In this document: in pieces, positions 34,852 through 43,771 of the stretch
Position numbering within the stretch: position 1 is the stretch's first letter
Layout of the letters: every line of letters begins with the position of its first letter
Made by a program: the position numbers and the translations under genes
The notes under the pieces: generated by a model
The model's input: only the letters and a program-made list of their open reading frames with translations
Database searches by the model: none
What the model was told of the DNA's origin: nothing
NCBI GenBank assembly: GCA_021801525.1
Contig: JAJYXW010000159.1
Coordinates: 1 to 59,875 of the forward strand
Reading direction: 5' to 3'
DNA: 59,875 nucleotides
DNA from: Actinomycetes bacterium
Lineage (GTDB): Bacteria; Actinomycetota; Acidimicrobiia; Acidimicrobiales; JAJYXR01

Positions 34852-36816
34852 ATGGTCCGCGGAAGGCATCTTCCGGCTCGTGCCCGGCGCCACCCCGCGC
34901 TTGGAGCGGCGGCGATTGCTGTGCTCGGGTTTGCTCTGCCACCTCTTTCGGGTGTGCTGCCAGGAGCCCATCTCCCTGTGACGGCTGCTGCCCACGTGAG
35001 ATGTCCCCTCGGCCTGAAGCCCTCGGCGCAGCTCGACCCGGCCGGTGGGGCGCGTTCCACGGTGTGCTCCGGGTACGTGAAGAGCTTCGACGGGACGCCG
35101 TTGTCCACCGACGTCACGATCCCGGACAACGCGGATGGTCCGCTCCCCCTCGTCGTCATGTTGAACGGCTGGGGGTCCAACAAGTCGAACTTCGAGGCGA
35201 CGAGCCTCGCGGGTAACGGCAGCCCATACACCTACCACTGGAACAATGCATGGTTCGCCTCCAAGGGCTTCGCCGTCCTCGATTACACGGCCAGGGGCTT
35301 CTGGCACTCCTGCGGGAAGGTCCCGGTGCCTGGTGCGCCGTCGCTGGGCGGGATGACCGCATCGGAGCCCGTCTACCTGACCGAGCCCGGGTGCGCAGGC
35401 AAGGAGAGCTGGACTCACCTGGCAAACCGCAAGTGGGAGGTGCGCGACGCACAAACCCTCGTCGGCAAGCTCGTCGATGCTGGCGTCGCGAAACCGAACC
35501 AGGTGGTCGTGACCGGCGATTCCTATGGCGGCGGCCAGAGCTGGCTGCTCGCGATGTCGCAGGACAAGGTCATGCGGCGCAACGGCACCACAGTCGCCTG
35601 GAAGTCGCCCGACGGCACCCCGATACACCTGGCAGCTGCCGTGCCGCTCTTCGGGTGGACCGATCTGCTGCAGGCCCTCGTCGACAACGGCAATGCCTCG
35701 ATCTCCCAGTACGGCGGCAGGCCGGACTCGCCGCCTGCGGGCAGCCATTCCCGCCCCTATGGAGTTGAGAAGCTCAGCTACGTGTCCGGCCTTTTCTCCC
35801 TGGGTGAGGCCACTGCGCAGTACGCCCCACCAGGGATCGACCCGGGTGCCGACCTGACCTCGTGGTTCGCGGCGATTGGCGCCGGCGAGCCGTACGGTGC
35901 GAACCCTGTGGTGGCTCGCGCCGTGTCGAGTATCGACAAGTACCGCTCGGCCTGGTACATGCCAGTGCCGCGGCCACCCGAGCAGGTGCCAGTGTTCAGC
36001 GTGCAGGGTCTGACGGACCCGCTCTTCCCGGCTGTCCAGAGCCTGCAGATGGCACAGCGCCTCCGGGCCAGGTACCCGGGATATCCCGTCTGGACCGTGC
36101 TGGGCAACGTCGGGCACTCCTACGCGAGCAACCCGCCCTCTGTCTGGGAGCGCATACTCGGCGAGGCCAACACTTGGCTGGCCGAAGTGCTCGCGGGCCA
36201 GAAGCCTGCGCAGCCGAAGATCCAAGTCGCAACCGTTGCCTGCTTGCAGGGGCAGCAGACGACTTGGTACGGCGCCGATCATCTGCGCCAGATCCCCAAC
36301 AGCATCATCGAGCTCGCGAGCAGCGCGAAGGTCGTCACCACCAGCGCCGCCGCCAATCCCGTGGGGAACGCGGAGACCGATCCGATAGCCACTTCCGGAT
36401 GCCGCACCCTCTCGGGTACGGAGGCGACGAGCCCAGGCACGGCGACCTACACCTTCGAGCTTCCCAAGGACGCGGCGAAGAACGGCGCAACGCTCATGGG
36501 TGCCCCGGTAGTGACGGCCAAGGCGCTCTTGGCCGGGAGCAATGCCGAGCTCGCGGCGAGCCTGTGGGAGCTCGATCCTTCCACTGGCTCCGAGACGCTC
36601 GTCACCCGGTGCGTGAAGCGAGTGGTCGGGCGGCCCGGCCGGTCGCTCTCCCTGGCGTTCGAGCTCTGGCCGACCGCGTGGTACGTCGCACCGGGCGACG
36701 AGCTCCAGCTGCAGCTCACGCAGTCGGACGCGCCCACGTGGCGCCCGGACAACGAGCCTTCCAGCCTCGTGATCTCGGGACTGAATCTCCGCATTCCTGC
36801 CGTCATAGCCAAGTGA
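34852..36816 (+). CDS. exported S15/CocE-like alpha/beta hydrolase
   Basis: ATG at 34852 follows ACGGAGAC and starts a basic signal peptide (ARRHPALGAAAIAVLGFALP). The 654-residue protein has the catalytic nucleophile in VVTGDSYGGGQSW, the Asp in VQGLTDPLFPAVQ and the His in LGNVGHSYASNPP, followed by a C-terminal jelly-roll domain, as in X-prolyl dipeptidyl peptidases and cocaine esterase. It cleaves an ester or a prolyl-dipeptide bond outside the cell. Even-numbered cysteines in the mature part suit an exported protein. The gene ends inside a strong terminator hairpin. Confidence 0.85.
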   Translation: MVRGRHLPARARRHPALGAAAIAVLGFALPPLSGVLPGAHLPVTAAAHVRCPLGLKPSAQLDPAGGARSTVCSGYVKSFDGTPLSTDVTIPDNADGPLPLVVMLNGWGSNKSNFEATSLAGNGSPYTYHWNNAWFASKGFAVLDYTARGFWHSCGKVPVPGAPSLGGMTASEPVYLTEPGCAGKESWTHLANRKWEVRDAQTLVGKLVDAGVAKPNQVVVTGDSYGGGQSWLLAMSQDKVMRRNGTTVAWKSPDGTPIHLAAAVPLFGWTDLLQALVDNGNASISQYGGRPDSPPAGSHSRPYGVEKLSYVSGLFSLGEATAQYAPPGIDPGADLTSWFAAIGAGEPYGANPVVARAVSSIDKYRSAWYMPVPRPPEQVPVFSVQGLTDPLFPAVQSLQMAQRLRARYPGYPVWTVLGNVGHSYASNPPSVWERILGEANTWLAEVLAGQKPAQPKIQVATVACLQGQQTTWYGADHLRQIPNSIIELASSAKVVTTSAAANPVGNAETDPIATSGCRTLSGTEATSPGTATYTFELPKDAAKNGATLMGAPVVTAKALLAGSNAELAASLWELDPSTGSETLVTRCVKRVVGRPGRSLSLAFELWPTAWYVAPGDELQLQLTQSDAPTWRPDNEPSSLVISGLNLRIPAVIAK

Positions 36817-36847
36817 CCGCGGCGGGTAGGCGCGGTCACTTCTTTCC
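36811..36847 (+). terminator. intrinsic terminator overlapping a stop codon
   Basis: Arms AAGTGACCGCG (36811-36821) and CGCGGTCACTT (36831-36841) pair perfectly over 11 bases with a 9-base loop, followed by CTTTCC. The TGA stop of the S15 hydrolase is inside the left arm. Confidence 0.8.
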
Positions 36848-36950
36848 GCTTCCCGGCTCGCCGCCCGCCGCTATGCCGCTTCCGGGTTCGCCGCCCGCCG
36901 GCCACCTGCGCCGGCTCTGTCGTCCGGCCGGCCACCTGCGCCGGCTTCGA
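36847..36950. repeat. two adjacent 2-copy repeats between convergent genes
   Basis: A unit of about 29 bases (GCTTCCCGGCTCGCCGCCCG and following) is duplicated with changes. It is followed by a second duplicated unit containing GGCCACCTGCGCCGGCT. They fill the space up to the stop of the leftward gene at 36956. Confidence 0.85.
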
Positions 36951-36955
36951 CGAGC

Positions 36956-37855
36956 TCAGCCGAAGAGATCCTTCACTATGGTCTCGAGGTCGCTCCGGCA
37001 GGCGCCGAGGTGCTGCCTGGCGGCCGTGAGCTGCCTGTCGGAGCTCACGAACACCTGGTGGTTGCCGGGGTAGCCCTGAGGAGTCTGGGCGAGAACGAGG
37101 TGCGCGACCCCTGCGCTCAGGGACTCGGCGTCGGCCACGTTGATCTCGTAGTCAATGAAGGCGTTCTCCGCACCTTTCACGTCGCGGCCGTGATTGGCGG
37201 CGTCGGCTATCGCCTTCTGGATGCCGGGCTCCATGCCCACCAGCGTCCACTCGATCGCCGCCTCGGCGTCGGCTCCGATCGTGAGGTCGACCTGGGGTGA
37301 CATGACTGCGAACACTCGGTAGTCGTGGACCATGGAGTACGCGTCGGCGTCGAGCTCCTTCCAGGTCGTGTCGGAAGGGACCTTCTGGGCGAGTGCGGAG
37401 ATCCCGGCAGTCTCGGCGGAGAGACGGCTCGCGAGAACGCTTCGGTCCTGGGCAGTTAGCGTCTTGGAGGCGCTGACGTCGGCGCTGAGGCTGGACAGGC
37501 GACTCGTTCGAGTTGCGAGGGCGGCCTCGACCTTGGCCTTGGCTTCCTGGAACTTGCTGATCCCGCATACGGTTCCGGCACTGGCCGAAGCACCCGGGGA
37601 GCTCGACACTGGCGTCGGGCAAGGCGGGCAATTCGGGCTTGCCGAAGCACCGGGGGAGCTCGACACTGGCGTCGGGCAGTTGGGCTGGCTGAGAGCCACG
37701 CCAGCAGCGCTGGACCCCGAGACCGACGTGGCGAACGCCGTTCCGGGGAGCGCCAGGGCGATGGTGCCGACGAGCCCCAGCGCGCCGGCGCCAGCCAGCA
37801 ATCGGCCTGCGTACCGTGCCTCCAGGCTGCTTGCCATGAGGTTTCTTGCCTTCAT
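36956..37855 (-). CDS. exported protein of unknown function
   Basis: ATG at 37855 is chosen because GGAGGTCAGAAG precedes it; the longer in-frame form lacks a signal at its start. The 299-residue protein has a signal peptide (AGRLLAGAGALGLVGTIALA), then a Cys/Pro/Ser linker made of a 19-residue tandem repeat (CPTPVSSSPGASAS), and a helical domain of about 190 residues with two helical pairs (ALATRTSRLSSLSADVSASK and onwards) ending in a single Cys near the C-terminus. I recognise no family. The helical part could be a coiled-coil or four-helix bundle. Confidence 0.7.
   Translation of the reverse strand: MKARNLMASSLEARYAGRLLAGAGALGLVGTIALALPGTAFATSVSGSSAAGVALSQPNCPTPVSSSPGASASPNCPPCPTPVSSSPGASASAGTVCGISKFQEAKAKVEAALATRTSRLSSLSADVSASKTLTAQDRSVLASRLSAETAGISALAQKVPSDTTWKELDADAYSMVHDYRVFAVMSPQVDLTIGADAEAAIEWTLVGMEPGIQKAIADAANHGRDVKGAENAFIDYEINVADAESLSAGVAHLVLAQTPQGYPGNHQVFVSSDRQLTAARQHLGACRSDLETIVKDLFG
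37584..37697 (-). repeat. 57-bp tandem duplication in the exported protein linker
   Basis: GCCGAAGCACC and the following 46 bases recur with period 57, encoding a 19-residue in-frame duplication just after the signal peptide. Confidence 0.9.
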
Positions 37856-38125
37856 CTTCTGACCTCCTTGGTCAACTCCTTGGTCATACGGTCGTCGCTC
37901 TTGCGACGCTCGTCCTTGGAACCACCTCCGTCGCACTGCGAAGCCGTGCCAGCTCCTGGAGGGCCGCACCACTACGTGCTCGGGACTCGCAAGTGATGAT
38001 CGTCCTCACCTGTTCGTCCACGGTGAAGCCGGTGTTATGAGATCGTGAGGCGCGAGAATGGCGGGCTATGGTGCTGTCGTGGCACTCCTGAGGTATGTGA
38101 GCGCGAAACCGGCCGGGGTCCGCTG
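37856..38125. other. intergenic region upstream of the sigma gene
   Basis: The 270-base divergent gap contains the Shine-Dalgarno of the leftward gene and presumably promoters for both sides. I looked for the SigR-type GGGAAT/GTT autoregulatory promoter and found no convincing match, only GGAAC near 37918. Possible upstream sigma starts (GTG 38045, GTG 38098) fall here. Confidence 0.4.
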
Positions 38126-38695
38126 ATGGCCGACCAGGCGCGTTTCGCGGACATGGCCATGGAGCACATGTCAGCGCTCTACACGGCCGCGCTCCGTATG
38201 ACCCGCAATCGCGCGGACGCGGAGGACCTCGTGCAGGAGGCCTACCTGCGTGCTTACCGTGGATTCGGGGGCTTCCAGGAAGGCACCAACCTGAAGGCCT
38301 GGCTCTACAAGATCCTCACCAATACGTTCATCAACAGCTACCGGGCGGCTCGCCGCAGGCCCGAGAAGGCGGACGTCGAGGACGTCGAGGACCTGTACCT
38401 CTACCGTCGCCTGAGCACTGCGCCCGCGGCTGCCTCGGGCCGATCTGCCGAGGAGGAGGTGCTCGAGCGCATAACCGACGACGAGGTGAAGGAGGCGATC
38501 GAGTCCCTGCCGGAGCCCTTCCGGATAGCCGTTCTGCTGGCGGACGTAGAGGGTTTCTCCTACAAAGAGATCGCCGAGATCACCGACGTGCCGATAGGAA
38601 CTGTGATGAGCAGGATACACAGGGGAAGAAAGGCGCTGCAGAAGGCGTTGGCGCACTTTGCGGCCGAGCGCGGCCTTGTCGGCGCTCTCGATTAG
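38126..38695 (+). CDS. sigR: ECF sigma factor, SigR/SigH-like
   Basis: About 189 residues from ATG 38126. Region 2 is clear ([20 protein letters not shown], then [17 protein letters not shown]), as is region 4 ([20 protein letters not shown], then [20 protein letters not shown]). Together with the following zinc anti-sigma gene it matches the SigR/RsrA thiol-oxidative-stress pair of actinobacteria: the anti-sigma releases the sigma on disulfide formation. The start is uncertain; SigR homologues are known to use alternative starts. Confidence 0.88.
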   Translation: MADQARFADMAMEHMSALYTAALRMTRNRADAEDLVQEAYLRAYRGFGGFQEGTNLKAWLYKILTNTFINSYRAARRRPEKADVEDVEDLYLYRRLSTAPAAASGRSAEEEVLERITDDEVKEAIESLPEPFRIAVLLADVEGFSYKEIAEITDVPIGTVMSRIHRGRKALQKALAHFAAERGLVGALD

Positions 38696-38765
38696 GGGGC
38701 ACGATGCTCTCGTGCATAGCTTCGGGCGGAGCTGCCTGCTCGCCTGGGACGTGAAAGGCGTGAAT

Positions 38766-39026
38766 ATGGAAGTGGACGATCCCGGGAGTGGCTGCGAGGA
38801 GACGATCGAGCGTCTATATCATTTCCTGGACGGGGAGCTGACCGAGGAGAGGCGCCGGGAGATCGAGCGTCACTTGGACGAGTGCGCTCCATGCGTCCGG
38901 GCCTACGGGTTCGAGGCGGAGCTACGGCAGGTCGTAGCAAACCGCTGCCGCGACCACGTTCCCGAGAGCCTGGTCGAACGAGTCCACGCTGCCCTGCTCG
39001 AGGAGGAGCGCTCCCGCGGGGCATGA
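38766..39026 (+). CDS. rsrA: zinc-binding anti-sigma factor (RsrA-like)
   Basis: ATG at 38766, 71 bases after the sigma gene, gives 86 residues. The ZAS motif H-x3-C-x2-C is present as HLDECAPC, preceded by a helix (TIERLYHFLDGELTEERRRE) and followed by further Cys in ANRC. In RsrA these residues hold zinc and form the redox disulfide. It should bind and silence the sigma factor until thiol stress. Its 3' end and the next 40 bases hold repeated CGCGGGGACG units. Confidence 0.85.
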   Translation: MEVDDPGSGCEETIERLYHFLDGELTEERRREIERHLDECAPCVRAYGFEAELRQVVANRCRDHVPESLVERVHAALLEEERSRGA

Positions 39027-39117
39027 ACGTCCCCCGCGGGGACGTGCCCACGGGGACGAGCCCGCGGGGTAGCACTCGATGTACATCCGGAGCCCGGGAA
39101 TACGAGGGTGCTTCGCG

Positions 39118-39339
39118 ATGGTTGTGCGGGGCATGGAGGATCGCTCAGGGCGCACTACGGGTTCCATAGGTGGATCGGCGTTCACGGGCAGTAACCGGCC
39201 GTCCGTGGCTTTCCCCGTAGGGAGGGTCTGTCGCGAGCCGGGGTGTGGCACCCATCTGTCTATCTACAACGACGGGGAGTACTGCTACGTGCACGAGCCC
39301 CTTACGGCACCTCGACTGCGGGGCAAGAAGATCGCCTGA
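39118..39339 (+). CDS. small Cys/His protein downstream of sigR-rsrA
   Basis: ATG at 39118 has GAGGG nine bases upstream (ATG 39079 or 39133 are alternatives), giving 73 residues. The C-terminal half has CREPGCGTHLSIYNDGEYC followed by YVHEP, a C-x4-C-x(12)-C-x2-H arrangement that could hold one zinc. I do not know a named family. Its place after a redox-sensing sigma operon hints at a regulatory or ribosome-associated zinc protein, but this is a guess. Confidence 0.6.
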   Translation: MVVRGMEDRSGRTTGSIGGSAFTGSNRPSVAFPVGRVCREPGCGTHLSIYNDGEYCYVHEPLTAPRLRGKKIA

Positions 39340-39417
39340 GGGGCCCGGCTCGCGGCTGCAGGGGCCACAGCGAGTGCGCTCTTCACGCAAGGGCCCGGTC
39401 GCACCTATGCTGGCCGG

Positions 39418-40686
39418 GTGGACCTTCCCGTGTCTTGGGAGCTGGCCGGCAGGGTCGGCACCCGCGTAGCAGGGGCGAGAGGTCTTACCCGGCTTGGCAC
39501 GGGGCAGGATCCGCAGGCGGACATGTCCTCCCTCGAGTCCGACTTCGCCGAGGTGACGGCTATCGCCGAGGAGATGGTCGCCCGTTCCACGGGCCTGCGT
39601 CCTTTGGCGGGACCGGCTCGCGCGCTGGTGGTCGATCGGCCTGCGTGGGTGCAGGCCAACCTGGCGTCGTTCCGCAGCATGCTCGAGCGCGCGCTCGCCG
39701 AGGTGGACCGTCCTCTACCCGGGGGCCTTCTCGGTGGTGCTGCTGCAGGTGCCACGCGAGCAGCCGCGGGCGCCGAGCTGGGGGCGCTGCTCGGCTGGAT
39801 GTCGAGCCGGGTGCTCGGGCAGTACGACATACTGCTGGCGGAAGCGGAGGACGAGGGAGGCGTCGTGTCTTACGTCGGGCCGAACGTGGCCGCGATGGAG
39901 CGTCGCCACGGCTTCCCCCCCCGCCAGTTCCGTCTCTGGATCGCCATCCACGAGGTCACCCATCGGGCGCAGTTCACCGGCGTGCCATGGATGAGGGAGT
40001 ATTTCGTCGGGCTGGTGGAGCGCAGCATCGCTGCCTTGGTGCCCGATCCGGCTCGAATGGGCGAGGTGTTCCGCCGGCTTGCCGATTCTCTGGGGAAGGG
40101 GGTGAACCCGCTTGGCGACATGGGCTTGCTCGGAGTGATGCTCTCCCCCGAGCAGCTAGGCGCCGTCGAGCAGGTCCAGGCGCTCATGAGCGTCCTCGAG
40201 GGCCACGGCGACGTGACCATGGACAGGGCCGGCCACGACGCCCTTCCCGAGGCCAGGTGGTTCTCGCAGGTGCTGCGCGATCGCCGCCGCCATCCTCCCA
40301 TCGGAGCGCGCATCGTTCAGCAGCTGAGCGGCATCGGGGCGAAGATGCGCCAGTACGAGCAGGGGGAGCGCTTCGTGAGGGCGGTGGAGGCCGCAGGCGG
40401 TCCCGAGCTGTTCGCGAAGGTGTGGCAGGGCGCAGAGTGGCTCCCGACGCTCGACGAGCTGCGAGAGCCGCAGAGTTGGCTCGACCGCTGCGATGGTGGT
40501 TCCGGCATGCCCTCCGCCGGCTCCGCCAACCAGGCTGACCCTGCCGGCTCCGCCAACCAGGCTGACCCTGCCGGCTCCGCCAATCAGGCCGACCCCGCCG
40601 GCTCCGCTGTCCCGGGCGCGCCGTCAGGACCGCCAGGCGCTCCGCAGGGTCATGCCGCGGCTGTCGACGTCCCGCTCGGCCCGTGA
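39418..40686 (+). CDS. zinc-dependent metallopeptidase-like protein (DUF2342 / F420-biosynthesis-associated type)
   Basis: GTG start; 422 residues. The metal motif HEVTH is at 178-182 (IAIHEVTHRAQFTGVPWM), and the rest is mainly helical, with ERRHGFPPRQFRLW before it. This family sits next to tilS in many actinobacteria, as here (GTGA overlap). The last 60 residues are not part of the family: they contain three SANQADPAG repeats and a Pro/Ala-rich end encoded by a 27-bp array. The biochemical role of the family is not settled. Confidence 0.85.
   Translation: MDLPVSWELAGRVGTRVAGARGLTRLGTGQDPQADMSSLESDFAEVTAIAEEMVARSTGLRPLAGPARALVVDRPAWVQANLASFRSMLERALAEVDRPLPGGLLGGAAAGATRAAAGAELGALLGWMSSRVLGQYDILLAEAEDEGGVVSYVGPNVAAMERRHGFPPRQFRLWIAIHEVTHRAQFTGVPWMREYFVGLVERSIAALVPDPARMGEVFRRLADSLGKGVNPLGDMGLLGVMLSPEQLGAVEQVQALMSVLEGHGDVTMDRAGHDALPEARWFSQVLRDRRRHPPIGARIVQQLSGIGAKMRQYEQGERFVRAVEAAGGPELFAKVWQGAEWLPTLDELREPQSWLDRCDGGSGMPSAGSANQADPAGSANQADPAGSANQADPAGSAVPGAPSGPPGAPQGHAAAVDVPLGP
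40522..40602 (+). repeat. 27-bp in-frame tandem repeat, three copies
   Basis: Three 27-base units starting TCCGCCAACCAGGCTGACC encode SANQADPAG at the C-terminus of the metallopeptidase-like protein; the third copy has three silent changes. Confidence 0.95.
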
Positions 40687-41615
40687 GCGACGCCGGCAGC
40701 TCGAAGTCCCCTTGGAGCTCTCCGAGGCCCGTGGGACTGCTCGACTCTCTGGCCGCCAGGTGCTCGTTTCCCCCTCCGGGCAGCGAGCTCGCTTGCGCAG
40801 TGTCGGGCGGTGCCGACTCGCTCGCCCTGCTGGCACTGGCCACCACGGCCGGTTGCGCGGTCACGGCCGTCCATGTCGACCACGGCTTGCGCCCCGGCTC
40901 GGCGGAGGACGCGAACGTGGTCGAGGGGGCGGCACGCCGCTTCGGGGCAACGTTTCGCTCCGTGAGGGTGGAGGTCGCTCCCGGCCCCAATCTCGAGGAG
41001 CGGGCACGCGTAGCGCGGCTAGCGGCGCTCCCTTCCCACGCGGCTACGGGCCACACGATGGATGACCAGGCGGAGACTGTGCTCGTGAACCTGCTCCGGG
41101 GAGCGGGGCTCGACGGGCTGGCTGCAATGAGGCCAGGTCCGCGCCACCCCATCCTGGGGTTGCGCCGGGCAGAGACCGTTGCTCTGTGTGCCGAGCTCGG
41201 GCTCGATCCTGTCGAGGACCCGTCGAACGAGGACGTGCGTTTCGTTCGCAACCGTGTCCGCCACGAGCTGCTGCCGCTCTGCTCGGCGATCGCGAGCCGT
41301 GACGTCGTCCCGGTCATCGCCCGCCAAGCCGGCATAGCGGCATCCGAGGCCGACTTCCTCGACGCCCTTAGCGCCTCCCTCGACCCTGCCGACACACGTG
41401 CTCTCGCTGCAGCGCCCGAGGTCCTCGCCCGCCGTGCACTTCGACGGTGGCTCCGCTCGGAGCTCGGCCACCCGCCTGCATCCGCCGCTGTCGAGCGTGT
41501 GATGGCCGTCGTGCGTGGCGAGGTGCGAGCTACCGAGGTGGCCCCCGGGACACGGGTGAGCCGCAGCAGCGGGCGCCTGTCGAGGCGTCCTTCGGGTAGT
41601 GTCGGCGCGCGATGA
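40683..41615 (+). CDS. tilS: tRNA(Ile)-lysidine synthase
   Basis: GTG at 40683 overlaps the upstream stop. The 310-residue protein has the PP-loop [16 protein letters not shown], then [33 protein letters not shown] and [20 protein letters not shown], all diagnostic of TilS. It converts the wobble cytidine of the AUA-reading tRNA(Ile) to lysidine using ATP and lysine. The short length is normal for actinobacteria. It overlaps hpt by ATGA. Confidence 0.95.
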   Translation: MSDAGSSKSPWSSPRPVGLLDSLAARCSFPPPGSELACAVSGGADSLALLALATTAGCAVTAVHVDHGLRPGSAEDANVVEGAARRFGATFRSVRVEVAPGPNLEERARVARLAALPSHAATGHTMDDQAETVLVNLLRGAGLDGLAAMRPGPRHPILGLRRAETVALCAELGLDPVEDPSNEDVRFVRNRVRHELLPLCSAIASRDVVPVIARQAGIAASEADFLDALSASLDPADTRALAAAPEVLARRALRRWLRSELGHPPASAAVERVMAVVRGEVRATEVAPGTRVSRSSGRLSRRPSGSVGAR

Positions 41616-42166
41616 GCTCCTGGCCGGACGACCCAGACCTCGGGCCGGTAGTGCTTACCGGAGCACAGATCGCTGCACGAGTTGCCGAGCTCGGAGCCGA
41701 GGTTGCCGGGGACTACGCAGACCACCCACCGCTACTGGTCGGGGTCCTGAAAGGCGCGTTCGTGTTCATGAGCGATCTCGCGAGGAACATACCGCTGCCC
41801 GTGGAGATCGATGTCATGGCGGTCGCGTCCTACGGAGCCGGCACTACGACGAGCGGGGTGGTGAGGATCGTGAAGGACCTCGACACCGACCTCACCGGCC
41901 GCCATGTCCTCGTGGTGGAGGACATCGTGGACAGCGGACTTACCTTGTCTTACCTGCGCCGCAACCTCCGGGCACGCCAGCCTGAAAGCCTCGAGGTGTG
42001 CGCTCTGCTCGTCAGGGAGGGTCGCCAGCGAGCCCCTCTCGACCTGCGCTACACGGGGTTCCACATCCCACCCGAGTTCGTGGTGGGCTACGGGCTCGAC
42101 GTGAACCAGCGCTACCGTAACCTTCCGGACGTGCGCGTCTACTGCGGTCCGGCTCCGGTCGAGTAG
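41612..42166 (+). CDS. hpt: hypoxanthine phosphoribosyltransferase
   Basis: The 184-residue product has the PRPP-binding motif [17 protein letters not shown] and [18 protein letters not shown] near the start. It salvages hypoxanthine and guanine to nucleotides. It overlaps tilS by four bases. The usual next gene in this neighbourhood, ftsH, is missing; folE follows instead. The last codons and TAG stop begin a 19-bp repeat. Confidence 0.95.
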   Translation: MSSWPDDPDLGPVVLTGAQIAARVAELGAEVAGDYADHPPLLVGVLKGAFVFMSDLARNIPLPVEIDVMAVASYGAGTTTSGVVRIVKDLDTDLTGRHVLVVEDIVDSGLTLSYLRRNLRARQPESLEVCALLVREGRQRAPLDLRYTGFHIPPEFVVGYGLDVNQRYRNLPDVRVYCGPAPVE

Positions 42167-42203
42167 AGAGCAGCCGGTCGAGCAGAGAGCAGCCGGTCGA
42201 GCA
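42155..42203 (+). repeat. stop-anchored 19-bp repeat after hpt
   Basis: CCGGTCGAGTAGAGAGCAG (42155-42173) includes the codons for Val-Glu and the TAG of hpt. It is repeated at 42174-42192 with TAG changed to CAG, and in part at 42193-42203. A 12-base unit GGCATGACAGCC is also doubled just before the folE Shine-Dalgarno. Confidence 0.93.
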
Positions 42204-42258
42204 TCCGGTACGAGGGCTGGCATGACAGCCGGCATGACAGCGAGAGAGGAGACCTTTG

Positions 42259-42828
42259 GTGCCAGTCGACCTCGGCAGGGTCGAGCGCGCGATTTCCGAG
42301 CTGCTGGCTGCGGTGGGGGAGGACTGCGAGCGGGAGGGGCTCCGTGCCACTCCCAAGCGCGTTGCCGCGATGTACCAGGAGCTTTTCGCGGGCCTCGACG
42401 ACGACCCGGCGCGCCACCTGACGGTCACCTTCGCGGCTGAGCACGACGAGATGGTCATGGTGCGCGACATACCGTTCGCGTCTTTGTGCGAGCACCATCT
42501 CGTGCCGTTCATCGGGCGCGCCCACGTCGCCTACATCCCCGGCGGCGACGGGCGCATAACCGGCCTGTCGAAGCTCGCCCGGCTGGTGGACGCCTACGCG
42601 CGGCGGCTGCAGGTGCAGGAGAGGATGACCACCCAGATCGCCGACACGCTCGAGAGCACCCTCGAGCCTCGTGGAGCGCTGGTGGTGGTGGAGGCCGAGC
42701 ACCTCTGCATGTCCATGCGCGGGGTGCGCAAGCCAGGGACCCTCACGGTCACCTCGGCGGTGCGTGGGTTGTTCAGGGACGACCCGCGCACGCGTGCAGA
42801 AGCGATGCAGTTCCTCCGCAGCAGCTGA
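42259..42828 (+). CDS. folE: GTP cyclohydrolase I
   Basis: GTG at 42259 lies seven bases after AGGAG; a TTG one codon earlier is too close. The 189-residue protein has the zinc and active-site motifs [20 protein letters not shown] and [19 protein letters not shown]. It makes dihydroneopterin triphosphate, the first step of folate synthesis. It heads the folate gene run. The terminal Ser codon and stop start a seven-copy array. Confidence 0.96.
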   Translation: MPVDLGRVERAISELLAAVGEDCEREGLRATPKRVAAMYQELFAGLDDDPARHLTVTFAAEHDEMVMVRDIPFASLCEHHLVPFIGRAHVAYIPGGDGRITGLSKLARLVDAYARRLQVQERMTTQIADTLESTLEPRGALVVVEAEHLCMSMRGVRKPGTLTVTSAVRGLFRDDPRTRAEAMQFLRSS

Positions 42829-42913
42829 CAGGCCCAGCTGACAGGCCCAGCTGACAGGCCCAGCTGACAGGCCCAGCTGACAGGCCCAGCTGACAGGCCC
42901 AGCTGACAGGCCC
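42823..42913 (+). repeat. stop-anchored 13-bp array after folE, seven copies
   Basis: AGCTGACAGGCCC, whose first six bases are the last codon and stop of folE, is repeated seven times without a single change (91 bases), followed by a partial AGC. Because 13 is not a multiple of three, stops occur in all frames downstream. Confidence 0.99.
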
Positions 42914-42967
42914 AGCGGGCTCGTCGCCCCTGCAGCACTGTGCGCGGCGAGGGCGTACTCTACTTGC

Positions 42968-43771
42968 GTGCCGATCGACTTCGAGAGCAGGGCGCGGCCC
43001 CTGGTGATGGGCGTGCTCAACGTGACCCCGGACTCGTTTTCCGACGGTGGGCGTTACGTCGATTACGAAAAGGCGCTGGATCGCGGCCTCGAGATGGCTG
43101 CCGAGGGGGCCGACATCGTCGACGTGGGAGGTGAGTCGAGCCGGCCGGGCGCCACTCCGGTCCCAGAGGCCGAGGAGCTCCGGAGAGTGCTGCCTGTGAT
43201 CGCGGCTCTGGCGCCTCATGTGCGCGTGTCGGTCGACACGACCAAGCCAGCGGTCGCCCGCGAGGCGCTGCAAGCGGGCGCCACGGTGCTGAACGACATC
43301 TCGGCATCGATGTGGCAGCTTGCTGCCGATGCCGGCGTGGGGTGGGTGGCCATGCATATGCAGGGCACTCCACGGACCATGCAGGTCGCGCCCCGCTACC
43401 GCGACGTGGTGGCCGAGGTCTGCTCCTTCCTCGCCGAGAGAGCGCGGCGCGCCCAGGATGCAGGCGTTCCCGAGCTATGGATAGATCCCGGGATCGGCTT
43501 CGGGAAGACCACCACCGACAACCTCTCGCTGCTTGCGCACCTCGGGGAGCTGTGCTCCATGGGATGGCCCGTGCTCGTTGGCACGAGCCGCAAGAGGTTC
43601 CTCGGGGAGATCACGCCAGGAGCCGGCGGAGCTCTAGCACCGGTCGGCGAACGGCTCGAGGCTTCCCTGGCTACGGCGGCATGGGCTATGACGTGCGGTG
43701 TTTCGATGGTCAGGGTCCACGACGTCGATGCGACGGTACAGGCGGCCGCTCTGGTGGGTTGCCGGCGATGA
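42968..43771 (+). CDS. folP: dihydropteroate synthase
   Basis: GTG start; 267 residues. Signatures: PLVMGVLNVTPDSFSDGG, DIVDVGGESSRPGATPV, and VLVGTSRKRFLGE near the end. It condenses p-aminobenzoate with hydroxymethyl-dihydropterin diphosphate and is the sulfonamide target. It is translationally coupled to the next gene by ATGA. Confidence 0.96.
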   Translation: MPIDFESRARPLVMGVLNVTPDSFSDGGRYVDYEKALDRGLEMAAEGADIVDVGGESSRPGATPVPEAEELRRVLPVIAALAPHVRVSVDTTKPAVAREALQAGATVLNDISASMWQLAADAGVGWVAMHMQGTPRTMQVAPRYRDVVAEVCSFLAERARRAQDAGVPELWIDPGIGFGKTTTDNLSLLAHLGELCSMGWPVLVGTSRKRFLGEITPGAGGALAPVGERLEASLATAAWAMTCGVSMVRVHDVDATVQAAALVGCRR

